From: Alcanivorax borkumensis SK2
GTDB taxonomy: Bacteria > Pseudomonadota > Gammaproteobacteria > Pseudomonadales > Alcanivoracaceae
Direction of reading: 5' to 3'
DNA: 64,000 nt
Assembly: GCF_000009365.1 (NCBI RefSeq)
Contig: NC_008260.1
Location: forward strand, 2,513,001 to 2,577,000
In this document: piece by piece, positions 9,072-18,093 of the stretch
Layout: each line of letters begins with the position of its first letter
How positions within the stretch are numbered: position 1 is the stretch's first letter
Notes under the pieces: generated by a model
Databases searched by the model: none
The model's input: the letters and a program-made list of their open reading frames with translations, nothing else
What the model was told of the DNA's origin: nothing
Position numbers and translations under genes: made by a program

Positions 9072-10121
9072 ATGGACCTGAATCAACTGAAAGAGCAAAT
9101 CCAGCAATGGGGCCGCGAACTCGGCTTTCAGCAGATCGGTATTGCCGATACGGATTTGCATGCCGAAGAAGTACAGCTCAAAGCCTGGCTGGCGAAGGGC
9201 TACCAGGGGCAAATGAACTGGATGTCAGCCCACGGCAATAAACGCTTTCGGCCAGGGGAGCTGGAGCCGGGCACACTGAGGGTGATTTCTGCGCGCATGG
9301 ATTACCTGCCCCCGGGCACCCAACCGGTGAAATTGCTACAGCAGAAAGACAAGGCCTATGTGTCCCGCTATGCCCTGGGCCGCGATTACCACAAGCTGAT
9401 TCGCAAGCGACTGGCGATTCTAGCCGGACGCATTCGCGAAGCCGTTGCGGACAGCGAACTGGCCAGAGCCTTTGTGGACAGCGCGCCAGTAATGGAAAAA
9501 CCGCTGGCGGCGAAAGCAGGGCTGGGCTGGCAGGGCAAGCATACTCTGGTGCTGAATCGGGAAGCGGGTAGCTGGTTCTTTCTAGGAGAAATCTACACCG
9601 ACATTGCCTTGCCGGTAGACAGCCCGGGGGAAGACCATTGCGGCAAATGCAAAGCCTGCATCACTGTGTGCCCCACTGACGCCATTGTGGCCCCCTATGA
9701 GCTGGATGCTCGGCGCTGCATTTCCTACCTGACCATCGAGCATGAAGGCAGCATCCCTGAGGACCTGCGCAAAGGCATAGGCAACCGCATTTTCGGGTGT
9801 GACGATTGCCAACTCATGTGCCCCTGGAACCGCTTTGCCCAGCATACGGAAGAAAGTGACTTCCAACCCCGCCACGGGCTGGGAGACAGTGATCTGGTCG
9901 CACTGTTTTCATGGAGCGAAGAGGCATTTCTGGAGCGCACGGCAGGTTCGGCGATCCGCCGCGCAGGGTATCTGAAGTGGCTTCGCAATATTGCCGTGGC
10001 GCTGGGCAATGCGCCCACGACAGAGGGAATCGTACAGGCGCTGAAGGACAAACTGGATTACCCGGATGAAACGGTGCGCGAGCATGTGCGGTGGGCGCTG
10101 GAGCAGCACCAAGCAAGCTAG
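9072..10121 (+). CDS. queG: Epoxyqueuosine reductase QueG
   Basis: Cobalamin- and iron-sulfur-dependent enzyme that reduces epoxyqueuosine to queuosine in the tRNA wobble position, the last step of queuosine synthesis. 349 residues. The N-terminal cobalamin-binding half leads to two ferredoxin-type clusters, CGKCKACITVCPTDAI (about residues 190-205) and CDDCQLMCPWN, followed by HEAT-like helices at the C-terminus. It is divergent from nnr; no strong ribosome site precedes the ATG. Confidence 0.96.
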   Translation: MDLNQLKEQIQQWGRELGFQQIGIADTDLHAEEVQLKAWLAKGYQGQMNWMSAHGNKRFRPGELEPGTLRVISARMDYLPPGTQPVKLLQQKDKAYVSRYALGRDYHKLIRKRLAILAGRIREAVADSELARAFVDSAPVMEKPLAAKAGLGWQGKHTLVLNREAGSWFFLGEIYTDIALPVDSPGEDHCGKCKACITVCPTDAIVAPYELDARRCISYLTIEHEGSIPEDLRKGIGNRIFGCDDCQLMCPWNRFAQHTEESDFQPRHGLGDSDLVALFSWSEEAFLERTAGSAIRRAGYLKWLRNIAVALGNAPTTEGIVQALKDKLDYPDETVREHVRWALEQHQAS

Positions 10122-10188
10122 GATTTACCACAGAGATCACAAAGGAAAGCAATGGGTTCACTCTGTGGTCGCGATGCAGCGACGCCGA

Positions 10189-10734
10189 TCAAGCGTCAAT
10201 AAAGTGCTCGCGGTAATACACCAGTTCGGCGATGGACTCGCGAATATCATCCAGCGCCAGGTGTTTGTTCTCTTTACTGAAGCCCGGCAGGATGTCCGGC
10301 TTCCAGCGACGCGCCAATTCTTTCAGGGTGGACACATCCAAGTTGCGATAATGGAAGAAGGCTTCCAGTTTCGGCATATAGTTGGCCAGAAAACGGCGAT
10401 CCTGACAGATACTATTGCCGCACATGGGCGACATACCCGCTTCCACATACTGCTCCAGAAACGCAATAGTCTGAGACTCCGCGGCCGCATCATTCACCGT
10501 GCTGGCCTTCACTCTGGCCACCAGCCCGGAGTTGTTATGGTGGGTGGTATTCCACTCGTCCATGCCATCCAGTAGCGCATCGCTTTGATGAACCGCCAAC
10601 ACCGGCCCTTCTGCCAACACGTTTAGCTCGGCATCAGTAACAATAGTGGCGATTTCGATGATGCGATCATTTTCCGGGCTCAGGCCGGTCATTTCCAGAT
10701 CGATCCAAATCAGATTATTGCGCTTGTCGGTCAT
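10189..10734 (-). CDS. orn: Oligoribonuclease
   Basis: 3'-to-5' exonuclease of the DEDDh family that degrades 2-5-mer RNAs, including pGpG from cyclic di-GMP breakdown. 181 residues. The first motif is WIDLEMTGL (D and E metal ligands), ISIT-type substrate contacts follow in [10 protein letters not shown], and the C-terminal region [16 protein letters not shown] carries the last Asp. It faces rsgA head-to-head, the same pairing as in Pseudomonas. Confidence 0.97.
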   Translation of the reverse strand: MTDKRNNLIWIDLEMTGLSPENDRIIEIATIVTDAELNVLAEGPVLAVHQSDALLDGMDEWNTTHHNNSGLVARVKASTVNDAAAESQTIAFLEQYVEAGMSPMCGNSICQDRRFLANYMPKLEAFFHYRNLDVSTLKELARRWKPDILPGFSKENKHLALDDIRESIAELVYYREHFIDA

Positions 10735-10843
10735 GGGCTCGGCATCTCTTTGCTACGCAGGGTGAAGGTCTGTTGATGCTTCATGGTAGCATGGCGCTAT
10801 TCACATAACAGATCTCACACCCGAACACAGGACCGCAAAACCC

Positions 10844-11902
10844 GTGGCCAAACGCAAACTCAATCGTCGCCAGCGCTGGCGCATCGAAAAGATCCAGGCG
10901 GAAAAACGCGACCGCGCCAACCGCCGTACCGACCAGCAGGAGATTCTGGTAGCGGATGATCTAGGCGATGAGCAACACGGGGTCATCACCGCCCACTTCG
11001 GCCAACAAGTGGAAGTGGAAAGTGCTGACGGCCCTGGCGCTGAAAATAGAACAACACGCCGCTGTCATTTCCGCGCCACCCTGGAGCAGCTGGTGGTGGG
11101 TGACAAAGTGATCTGGCAACCGCCAAAAAGCGAGGGTCTGGGTGTTGTGGTGGCCATTGAGCCCCGCGACACCGTGCTCAAGCGCCCGGACATGTACGGC
11201 AACCTGAAACCGGTGGCCGCAAACGTGGAACAAATGCTGGTGGTATTCGCCCCACTGCCCACCCCCTCCAGCTCGCTGCTGGACCGTTATCTGGTGGCGG
11301 CGGAATTGTCCGGCATTGCCGCCACGCTAGTGCTCAATAAAGCCGATCTGATCGACGACACCCTACGCCCCTTTGTTGATGAACTGTCTGACATGTATCG
11401 CCACCTCGGCTACCCGGTTTTGGAAGTGTGCGCCCACCAACGTGAAGGTCTCACACCACTGCACGAAGCGTTGGCTGGCAAGACCAGCGTCTTTGTCGGG
11501 CAATCCGGGGTTGGCAAGTCCTCACTTATTAATGGCGTACTGCCAGAAGCTGACTTGCAGGTGGGTGAACTCTCCAGCAACTCCGGCCTTGGCCAGCACA
11601 CAACGGTTACCGCCCGGCTAGTCCACCTGCCCACCGGTGGCCAGCTGATTGACTCCCCCGGGATTCGAGAATTTGGTCTCTGGCACATTGGTGAAGACGA
11701 CTTGCTACACGGCTACCGGGAACTGTCCGAACTGGCAGGCTACTGTAAATTCCGTAATTGCTCACATCGCAACGAACCGGGTTGCGCCCTGATCCTCGCG
11801 GCGCAGAACGGGGATATCGACGAAGAACGGCTGGCCAACTTCTACCAGATTTCTGACACCTTGAACGAGGATGGCCGCGAGCGGTACTCAACCGACAGTT
11901 GA
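10844..11902 (+). CDS. rsgA: Ribosome small subunit-dependent GTPase RsgA
   Basis: Circularly permuted GTPase that checks late 30S subunit maturation. 352 residues: basic N-terminal tail (MAKRKLNRRQRWRIEK), OB-fold (about 60-125), then G motifs in permuted order with NKADL (G4) before GQSGVGKSSLIN (G1) and DSPGIREF (G3). The C-terminal zinc site is CKFRNCSHRNEPGC. Translation starts at GTG. The normal upstream partner orn is divergent. Confidence 0.96.
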   Translation: MAKRKLNRRQRWRIEKIQAEKRDRANRRTDQQEILVADDLGDEQHGVITAHFGQQVEVESADGPGAENRTTRRCHFRATLEQLVVGDKVIWQPPKSEGLGVVVAIEPRDTVLKRPDMYGNLKPVAANVEQMLVVFAPLPTPSSSLLDRYLVAAELSGIAATLVLNKADLIDDTLRPFVDELSDMYRHLGYPVLEVCAHQREGLTPLHEALAGKTSVFVGQSGVGKSSLINGVLPEADLQVGELSSNSGLGQHTTVTARLVHLPTGGQLIDSPGIREFGLWHIGEDDLLHGYRELSELAGYCKFRNCSHRNEPGCALILAAQNGDIDEERLANFYQISDTLNEDGRERYSTDS

Positions 11903-11970
11903 TCGCGGCCCACTCAGCCCCCACGGTATAAGAAAGACCCCGGATAATGGATAATGAAGGCATTGCCGAT

Positions 11971-11990
11971 ACGAAGGCGCACGCCTTCGT
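11971..11990. other. Short hairpin between rsgA and rhdA
   Basis: Nine-base arms ACGAAGGCG and CGCCTTCGT with a 2-base centre form a near-perfect palindrome about 70 bases after the rsgA stop. The sequence after it is AT-rich but has no T-run. It could be a weak terminator or an operator for rhdA. Confidence 0.4.
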
Positions 11991-12027
11991 CAATAATCAT
12001 CAACTGCTCACTGCCAACTGATCGCCT

Positions 12028-12843
12028 ATGCTGCCACTGCTGCTCGAACCCACCGAACTCGCCAACCGTCTTGACGACGGCAACCTGCTCATTCTCGATT
12101 TGAGCAAACAACCCGTTTACGTTCAGGCCCATGTTCCCGGCGCTATTCATCTGGATTTCAAGCGATTGCAGAGCGGCGCCCAGCCGGCACCGGGGATGAT
12201 CCCTTCCGATGATGCGCTGAGCGATCTTTTTTCTGAGCTGGGCCTGACCTCGGACACCCATGTGATCGCCTATGACGATGAAGGTGGCGGTTGGGCTGGG
12301 CGCCTACTGTGGACCCTGGATGCCATCGGCCACAAGCACTACAGCTACCTGAACGGCGGCATCCACGCCTGGCTAGCGGACGGCCACGCCACCAGTAGCG
12401 AAGCCCACGAGCCCAGCCCCAGCGATTACCAGGTGGGCGCCCATGATCCGCTCACCGAAGTGGATCTGAACTACCTGCTTGCTCACTATCAGGATGAGGA
12501 TGTGGTGATCTGGGATTCCCGCTCCCTGGACGAATTCGACGGCGTGCGCGCCTTCGCTAAAAAAGCCGGGCACATTCCCGGAGCTCGCCACCACGAATGG
12601 ACCGAGCCCATGGACAAGCAGAACAACCTGCGCTTGCGCCCACTGGACGACATCCGTGCTGAACTGGCGGCTCTGGGCATCAGCGGCGACAAGGAAGTGA
12701 TCACCCATTGCCAAACCCACCATCGATCCAGCTTTTCTTGGCTGGTGGGCAAATTGCTAGGCTTTGAACGCATGCGTGGCTACGCCGGCTCCTGGGCGGA
12801 ATGGGGCAACCACCCGGACACCCCTGCAGAAAAAAGTGCCTAA
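12028..12843 (+). CDS. rhdA: Thiosulfate sulfurtransferase (tandem rhodanese)
   Basis: Transfers sulfane sulfur from thiosulfate to thiophilic acceptors such as cyanide. 271 residues made of two rhodanese domains. The N-terminal one is the inactive structural repeat; the C-terminal one carries the active loop HCQTHHRSS, in which the Cys takes the persulfide. The CQTHHRS loop is the one known from Azotobacter/Pseudomonas RhdA, and rhdA directly upstream of psd is the Pseudomonas order, so I use that symbol rather than sseA. Confidence 0.9.
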   Translation: MLPLLLEPTELANRLDDGNLLILDLSKQPVYVQAHVPGAIHLDFKRLQSGAQPAPGMIPSDDALSDLFSELGLTSDTHVIAYDDEGGGWAGRLLWTLDAIGHKHYSYLNGGIHAWLADGHATSSEAHEPSPSDYQVGAHDPLTEVDLNYLLAHYQDEDVVIWDSRSLDEFDGVRAFAKKAGHIPGARHHEWTEPMDKQNNLRLRPLDDIRAELAALGISGDKEVITHCQTHHRSSFSWLVGKLLGFERMRGYAGSWAEWGNHPDTPAEKSA

Positions 12844-12913
12844 ACCCATCGTTGACGGCGGAGCCCCCTAGCGGCAATTTCCGCCTTCTGAAAAATGCTA
12901 AAGGACGTCACTC

Positions 12914-13789
12914 TTGAGCTTACGCGACAAACTGTTCGTTACCCTTCAATACCTTATTCCCCAACATGCTTTGTCTCGACTGGTGGGGATATTGGCCCGC
13001 AGCGAAGTACCGTGGATCAAGACCACCTTCATCAACATGTTCATGAAACGGTTCGGTATTGATCTATCGGAAGCGCAAATTGAAGACGCGGACCAATTCC
13101 CCACCTTCAATGCCTTTTTCACCCGAGCCCTGAAGGCCGATGCCCGCCCCCTAGAGGCAAGCGAGAGCAACGATATCGCCAGCCCTGCGGACGGTGCCGT
13201 GAGCCAACTGGGTGCTATTCGCGCCAATCAAGTCTTCCAAGCCAAAGGTCACGACTACTCGTTGTATGACTTGCTCGGCGGCGACAGTGCGCTAGCCAGT
13301 GAATTTACCAACGGCCAGTTCGCCACCGTCTATCTCTCTCCCCGTGACTACCACCGGGTGCATATGCCTTTTACTGGCACCCTACGTGAAACTCGCTATG
13401 TACCCGGCGACCTGTTTTCGGTGAACGAAGCCACCGCCAACGGCGTACCCAACCTGTTTGCTCGTAACGAACGACTGGTATGTATCTTCGATACCGAACA
13501 GGGCCCCATGGCGGTGATTCTGGTCGGCGCCATGATCGTGGCCGGCATCGAGACGGTCTTCAGCGGTCAGGTCACACCGCTACCCAAACAAGTGGTCACC
13601 ACCGACTACCTGCGTAGCAAACCCATCGCGCTGGAAAAAGGGGAAGAGCTAGGCCGTTTCCTGCTGGGCTCCACCGTGGTCATGCTGTTCCCGGAAGGCA
13701 AAGCCAAATTTGCACCAAACCTGAAACCCGGCAGCCAAGTACGAGTGCGCGGCAAACTTGGCGCTTATACCAACGAAAACAAACACTGA
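12914..13789 (+). CDS. psd: Phosphatidylserine decarboxylase proenzyme
   Basis: Inner-membrane enzyme that makes phosphatidylethanolamine. 291 residues. The LGST self-cleavage site ([16 protein letters not shown]) near residue 255 yields the pyruvoyl cofactor from Ser; DGAVSQLG and the YHRVHMP histidine region are intact. The start is TTG with a good AAGGA ribosome site 8 bases upstream, leading straight into [20 protein letters not shown], a typical family beginning. Confidence 0.96.
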   Translation: MSLRDKLFVTLQYLIPQHALSRLVGILARSEVPWIKTTFINMFMKRFGIDLSEAQIEDADQFPTFNAFFTRALKADARPLEASESNDIASPADGAVSQLGAIRANQVFQAKGHDYSLYDLLGGDSALASEFTNGQFATVYLSPRDYHRVHMPFTGTLRETRYVPGDLFSVNEATANGVPNLFARNERLVCIFDTEQGPMAVILVGAMIVAGIETVFSGQVTPLPKQVVTTDYLRSKPIALEKGEELGRFLLGSTVVMLFPEGKAKFAPNLKPGSQVRVRGKLGAYTNENKH

Positions 13790-13934
13790 TCGCCCCACCC
13801 CCTTGTCCGCCGCAATAGCGTTCATTGCGGCGGGCGAGTATCCCCCCTGACACTTCCCCCGGTCCGCACGGCAACTGCCCTCCCGTGGATCTACCCTACA
13901 ATAACCGGCCGTTGATCTTTTGCCGGTGCAATTC

Positions 13935-15080
13935 ATGCTCACAAACACCCTACAGCAGGCCGTTTACAAACGAACTCGCCCCTGGCGGCAACGCCTAGAC
14001 AATGGCCGGGCTCGGCTGTTTGACGCTCAACAACTGAGCCAGGCAGAACAAACGCCCTACCAGACCCTGTTTGACGACGGTCTGGTCAAATTGCGTTACT
14101 ACCCGCCACTGAAAGAAAGCGCCATTCCTCTGGCGGACGGCACCGTCATTCCCGTCAGCCAAGCGCCTCAGCGCACCCCGCTAGTATTGGTGGCACCGCT
14201 CGCCGTAAACATGCTGATCTATGACCTGTTTCCCCAGCGCAGCTTGGTCCGTTACCTACGTGCTCGAGGTTTTGAGTTGTATATGGTCGACTGGGGCCGC
14301 CCAGGCAAGCATCACAACCACCTACATTTAAGCAGCTACTTTGCCGATTATCTGCCCAAGCTATTGGTGCATGTTCGCCAACACAGTGGCGAACAAAAGC
14401 TGAGCCTACACGGCTGGAGCTTCGGCGGACTCTTCAGCCTATGCTACGCAGCCCTAGGCAAAGACCCTGATATCAGCAACCTAGTGCTGGTGGGGGCTCC
14501 CACGGATTATCACCGCAACGGCTCGCTGGGCAGCCAGTACCGAGCACTAAGCCGCCGGGCAAAGTGGATCCGCAGCCGCACCGGCCTACGCATCCATAAT
14601 GTCCCCTCCAACTTGCTGCGCTCACCGGGCTGGGTGAACAGCCTCGCGTTCAAATTCACCAATCCAATAGGTAGCCTGCAAGGTTACTGGAGCCTGATTA
14701 AGAACCTGCACGACCGAGAATTCGTCGCCTCCCATGCCACCAACGGGGCCTTTCTCGATGACATGGTGGCTTATCCTGGCGGTGTGATTCAGGACATCGT
14801 CCACTACCTATGGACAGACAACGTAGTCGCCCATGGCCAGCTCCCCATGGAAGGAACCGACGGCCACCTGGACCGGGTCACTGCCAATGTGCTGAACATC
14901 ACCGGCGCCAACGATCCCATCGTGACGCCAGAATGCAGCCAAGCCATGAAGCCCCTGATTCGCAGCAAGGACAAAACTTTTTTGACCATTGATGGCGGGC
15001 ACATGGGCATCCTCGGCAGCGCCGCCGCCCAAAAACAAAGCTGGGGTCGAATCGCGGACTGGTTGATCGAGCGAGATTAA
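13935..15080 (+). CDS. PHA-synthase-like alpha/beta hydrolase with a Ser nucleophile
   Basis: 381 residues resembling class III poly(3-hydroxyalkanoate) synthases (PhaC): VLVAPLAVNMLIYDLFPQ, YMVDWGRPG, the nucleophile box GWSFGG (Ser162), an Asp in GANDPIV and a His in DGGHMG. True PHA synthases have Cys in the box (G-x-C-x-G-G); here it is Ser, as in lipases and esterases. No phaE, phasin or granule genes are nearby. A hydrolase or acyltransferase role on lipid-like substrates seems more likely than polymer synthesis, but the substrate is unknown. ATG 13935 is preferred; a TTG five codons upstream is possible. No clear ribosome site. Confidence 0.8.
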   Translation: MLTNTLQQAVYKRTRPWRQRLDNGRARLFDAQQLSQAEQTPYQTLFDDGLVKLRYYPPLKESAIPLADGTVIPVSQAPQRTPLVLVAPLAVNMLIYDLFPQRSLVRYLRARGFELYMVDWGRPGKHHNHLHLSSYFADYLPKLLVHVRQHSGEQKLSLHGWSFGGLFSLCYAALGKDPDISNLVLVGAPTDYHRNGSLGSQYRALSRRAKWIRSRTGLRIHNVPSNLLRSPGWVNSLAFKFTNPIGSLQGYWSLIKNLHDREFVASHATNGAFLDDMVAYPGGVIQDIVHYLWTDNVVAHGQLPMEGTDGHLDRVTANVLNITGANDPIVTPECSQAMKPLIRSKDKTFLTIDGGHMGILGSAAAQKQSWGRIADWLIERD

Positions 15081-15297
15081 CAGCAGCGAGGACAACGCGG
15101 GTTAGTAACGGCACCACACGGTGACCGCCCTGCCCGCGAGATCCTGTTGAAAGCGCAAAACAACAAGCCGAAAAAGTAAACACGGGGCCTATTCCACTTT
15201 GCCCTATCCAATCGATCGCAGCTCGTCGCCTGTCATTTAACCGTCATCCCCGCCGCCTAGCCTAAACACCGTTTCCGCTGATAACAGTATTTGTTTC

Positions 15298-16341
15298 ATG
15301 CCTCGCCTGCTGATTTTATTTCCGTGTAGTCATCTAGGTAATCTTCTGATTGCGTTACCCCATTTGCGTGCCATGCTCTGTGCTCACACAGACGCTTTGC
15401 TGGTGGTAGATGAGCGCTATCAGGCGCTGGTGGCACAAAGTCTGCCGGGAGAACAGCGGTTGCTTTTTTATCCGGAACAAGCGCTCTCACGCTCACAGTC
15501 TTTGTGGAAACGGATTCGTCGCTACCTTGCGTTTGTGCGGGCCATGCGACGCTTTAAGGCCGACATCAGTGTGGACATCGAAGGTGAACAAAAATCCGCC
15601 ACCTTAAGCCGTCTCTGTGGGGCAGCAACGCGGATCGGCCCACCGCGCCGTCATGGCCGCTGGTTTTATAGCTTGTCGCTGGAGCCGGATTGGCAAGGAC
15701 ACCGTTGGCACAGCTACGCCAGCTTGAGCCAACCTGCTGCGCCGTCAGCCCGCTACCTACCGCTTGCGGACTGTCCCGGCAGTGACGCGGCTGTGCGCAA
15801 CCTGCTATCCGGCCAGGCAGAAAACACATGTTTAGTGGTCCATGTCGGCGCCACAAAAACCTACAAAATGTGGCACCCGGAGCAGTTCGCTTCACTCTGC
15901 CAGCGCGCACGCCGCGCCGGTCTTACACCGGTCCTGATCGGTGCAGGGCACAAAGACCGCATGCAAATCGCCAGGGTACAATCCTTTCTCTGCGAACCGG
16001 TGCTGGATCTGTGCGATCAACTCACTCTGTCGGAGTTGATTTCGCTGCTTCAGCACAGCCAGGGCTATGTGGGCAATGACAGCGGTCCAATGCACCTGGC
16101 TGCCGCCTGCGGCATTCCTGTAGTCGCCCTATTCGGCCCCACGGATGAACACATTTGGCACCCATTATCTGACCAGGCTCGAGTATTACGCTGGCAGCCT
16201 TGCGCCGCTAAATGTCAGCGCAGCAATTGCGTTCGAGATAGCTACCCCTGCCTGCAGCGCATTACAGTGAATCAGGTAATGGATACCCTGTCGGAGCTAG
16301 GTGTCATTCCTCGCCCCCAGGCTCAGCGGATAAGTAGGTAA
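15298..16341 (+). CDS. Family 9 glycosyltransferase (heptosyltransferase-like)
   Basis: 347 residues of the GT-B fold used by ADP-heptose:LPS heptosyltransferases. The N-terminus LLILFPCSHLGNLLIALPHLRAM matches the family opening, and the C-terminal half has HVGATKTYKMWHPEQFA and GNDSGPMHLAAACGIPVVALFGPTDE, the nucleotide-sugar region. A Cys cluster (CAAKCQRSNCVRDSYPC) near the end is also common in this family. It probably adds a sugar to the lipopolysaccharide core. It stands alone between the PhaC-like gene and the convergent biotin operon, without other LPS genes. Confidence 0.85.
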   Translation: MPRLLILFPCSHLGNLLIALPHLRAMLCAHTDALLVVDERYQALVAQSLPGEQRLLFYPEQALSRSQSLWKRIRRYLAFVRAMRRFKADISVDIEGEQKSATLSRLCGAATRIGPPRRHGRWFYSLSLEPDWQGHRWHSYASLSQPAAPSARYLPLADCPGSDAAVRNLLSGQAENTCLVVHVGATKTYKMWHPEQFASLCQRARRAGLTPVLIGAGHKDRMQIARVQSFLCEPVLDLCDQLTLSELISLLQHSQGYVGNDSGPMHLAAACGIPVVALFGPTDEHIWHPLSDQARVLRWQPCAAKCQRSNCVRDSYPCLQRITVNQVMDTLSELGVIPRPQAQRISR

Positions 16342-16470
16342 GGCGCGATGACTGCCATCACAATCGGCCAATGATGGGCCTTGGGTCGTTGCACTGTTGT
16401 GCCCCCCTGTACCCCCCGTTAAAGGTGACAATGGCGCGAAAGAGCAATGGAAATGCGCTGATTTTGCCGA

Positions 16471-17115
16471 TCAAACCAGCGCGAAGGCACCGGGTAAATG
16501 CTGGCGTAGAGTAAGCAGGTTTTCTTCCTGCACCGCCATTTCTCCAAAGCAGTTCGCCATGGTGCCGGCGTAGCGTAAACCATCCTTTTCGATCGCATCG
16601 GCGGTCAGCAAGGCATGATTGATACAACCCAGCTTCATGCCAACAACCTGAATCACTGGCACATCCAGCTCTTTGGCCAACCCGGACAACATTTCTCGAC
16701 TGTTCAGCGGCACTCGCCACCCGCCCGCACCCTCAATCAAAATCAAGTCCGCCGGGTAGGCGCTCAAGGCGCCCCGCACATAACCCACCAGCCGGGAAAG
16801 ACTGATATCTTTGCCCTCTTGCTGGGCTGCGATATGCGGTGCGACCGGCGCCTTAAAGGCCACAGGATTTACTATCTCGTAAGGCAGCGTCACCGAGCTG
16901 GCCGCCATCAGCTGCAAGGCATCTTCATTACGCCAACCGTCCGACGTTTCCTCACACCCGGCCGCCACCGGCTTGAGTCCGTAACAACTTAAACCGGCTT
17001 CCCGCGCTCGCTCCAGCAAGCGGCAGCTCACCCAGGTCTTACCGACTTCGGTATCTGTGCCGGTGACGAAAAAAACACCCTTGAGAGCGGGCAGTGGGGG
17101 CTTCTGGTTTTCCAT
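16471..17115 (-). CDS. bioD: Dethiobiotin synthetase
   Basis: ATP-dependent carboxylation and ring closure of 7,8-diaminopelargonate to dethiobiotin. 214 residues. The P-loop is GTDTEVGKTW (Lys26), with KPVAAGCE, the substrate region FKAPVAPHIAA and IEGAGGWRVPL. It is the last gene of the biotin operon, 179 bases after bioC, and has its own strong ribosome site (AGAGG). The bioC-bioD gap holds no gene. Confidence 0.96.
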   Translation of the reverse strand: MENQKPPLPALKGVFFVTGTDTEVGKTWVSCRLLERAREAGLSCYGLKPVAAGCEETSDGWRNEDALQLMAASSVTLPYEIVNPVAFKAPVAPHIAAQQEGKDISLSRLVGYVRGALSAYPADLILIEGAGGWRVPLNSREMLSGLAKELDVPVIQVVGMKLGCINHALLTADAIEKDGLRYAGTMANCFGEMAVQEENLLTLRQHLPGAFALV

Positions 17116-17294
17116 GGTTAACCTCTGAAAGACGGAGCGGTTTGTTTGCTGACAAGCAACAAGCGTAAAGGTGCAACGTGGGAAAGATGTCGCACGGCAC
17201 CAATACTTGCGGCCCGCGTGTCACGATTCTGGCGCGGAGAAAATTGGAAAAAACAACGGAGGCTGGCGCGCGTTGAAACCTGGGGCTTATTCGC

Positions 17295-18086
17295 TCAACT
17301 CTTTTCCGCTTCCAGGAACAGCACGTTCCAGGTCAGCGGCAAGCCTTGCTGCGTTCGCCGGGCCTCATATTCTTTCACCATGGCCTGCCAGGCATTTTTA
17401 CCGGTAAGGCCTGAGGCACCGCTTACATGATCCGCGCCGGTGGCTTTCAAGCGACGGGCGATGGCTTTCACCGAATCATAGTATTCCACCATCACCTGCT
17501 GCTGAAGCTGCGCATCCGCAAAACCCGCCTGAAAAGCCGCACTGCGCCAATCCGCCAACGACGGCAACGCATTGACATGGGGGCGATGATTCACTCGCTG
17601 CCAGCTCGATTGCAACTCGGCCAGAGACCCTGCCAACGGCACCGCCAGCAGCAAACGTCCGCCCGGAGCCAACACCCGGTTGATCTCTGCCATAACCACT
17701 TGCGGATCACACCATTGCAGGGCAAAACAACTGAACACCAGACCCTGAGAGTTTGTCGACAGGGGCAGGTTTTCGGCGTCAGCACACAGGGGTTGGTAGG
17801 TCTCATCCAGCCGTCCGCGCTCTGCCGCTTCGGCCAGCATGGCCGAAGACAAATCAACCGCCTGCCACTGCACATCCGGCAACGCCTGTTGCTGAGCGCG
17901 AGCAAAAGGCGCCGTGGCACACCCCAAATCCAGCGCATGATTTATCGGTAACGCTTCTGGCAGGCGCTGCACCAATGATCGCCCCACCGCCAACTGCAGC
18001 ACGGCGTGTTCATCATAACTACGCGCAGCTCGGCCAAAGTGCTGGCTCACTACCGCCTTTCCTGAGCGCTCCACGGGAGTATCCAC
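17295..18086 (-). CDS. bioC: Malonyl-ACP O-methyltransferase BioC
   Basis: Methylates malonyl-ACP so that the fatty-acid machinery can build the pimeloyl chain of biotin. 263 residues with a Rossmann SAM domain (ALDLGCATAPFA, VDLSSAMLAEA, FSCFALQWCDP). I place the start at GTG 18086: its ribosome site TGAGG overlaps the bioH stop codon, and it leads into SQHFGRAARSYDEHA, typical of BioC. A longer ATG start at 18128 would overlap bioH by 35 bases and has no ribosome site. The glycine loop reads GCATA where GxGxG is usual. Confidence 0.93.
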   Translation of the reverse strand: MDTPVERSGKAVVSQHFGRAARSYDEHAVLQLAVGRSLVQRLPEALPINHALDLGCATAPFARAQQQALPDVQWQAVDLSSAMLAEAAERGRLDETYQPLCADAENLPLSTNSQGLVFSCFALQWCDPQVVMAEINRVLAPGGRLLLAVPLAGSLAELQSSWQRVNHRPHVNALPSLADWRSAAFQAGFADAQLQQQVMVEYYDSVKAIARRLKATGADHVSGASGLTGKNAWQAMVKEYEARRTQQGLPLTWNVLFLEAEKS

Positions 18087-18093
18087 GGGCGCC

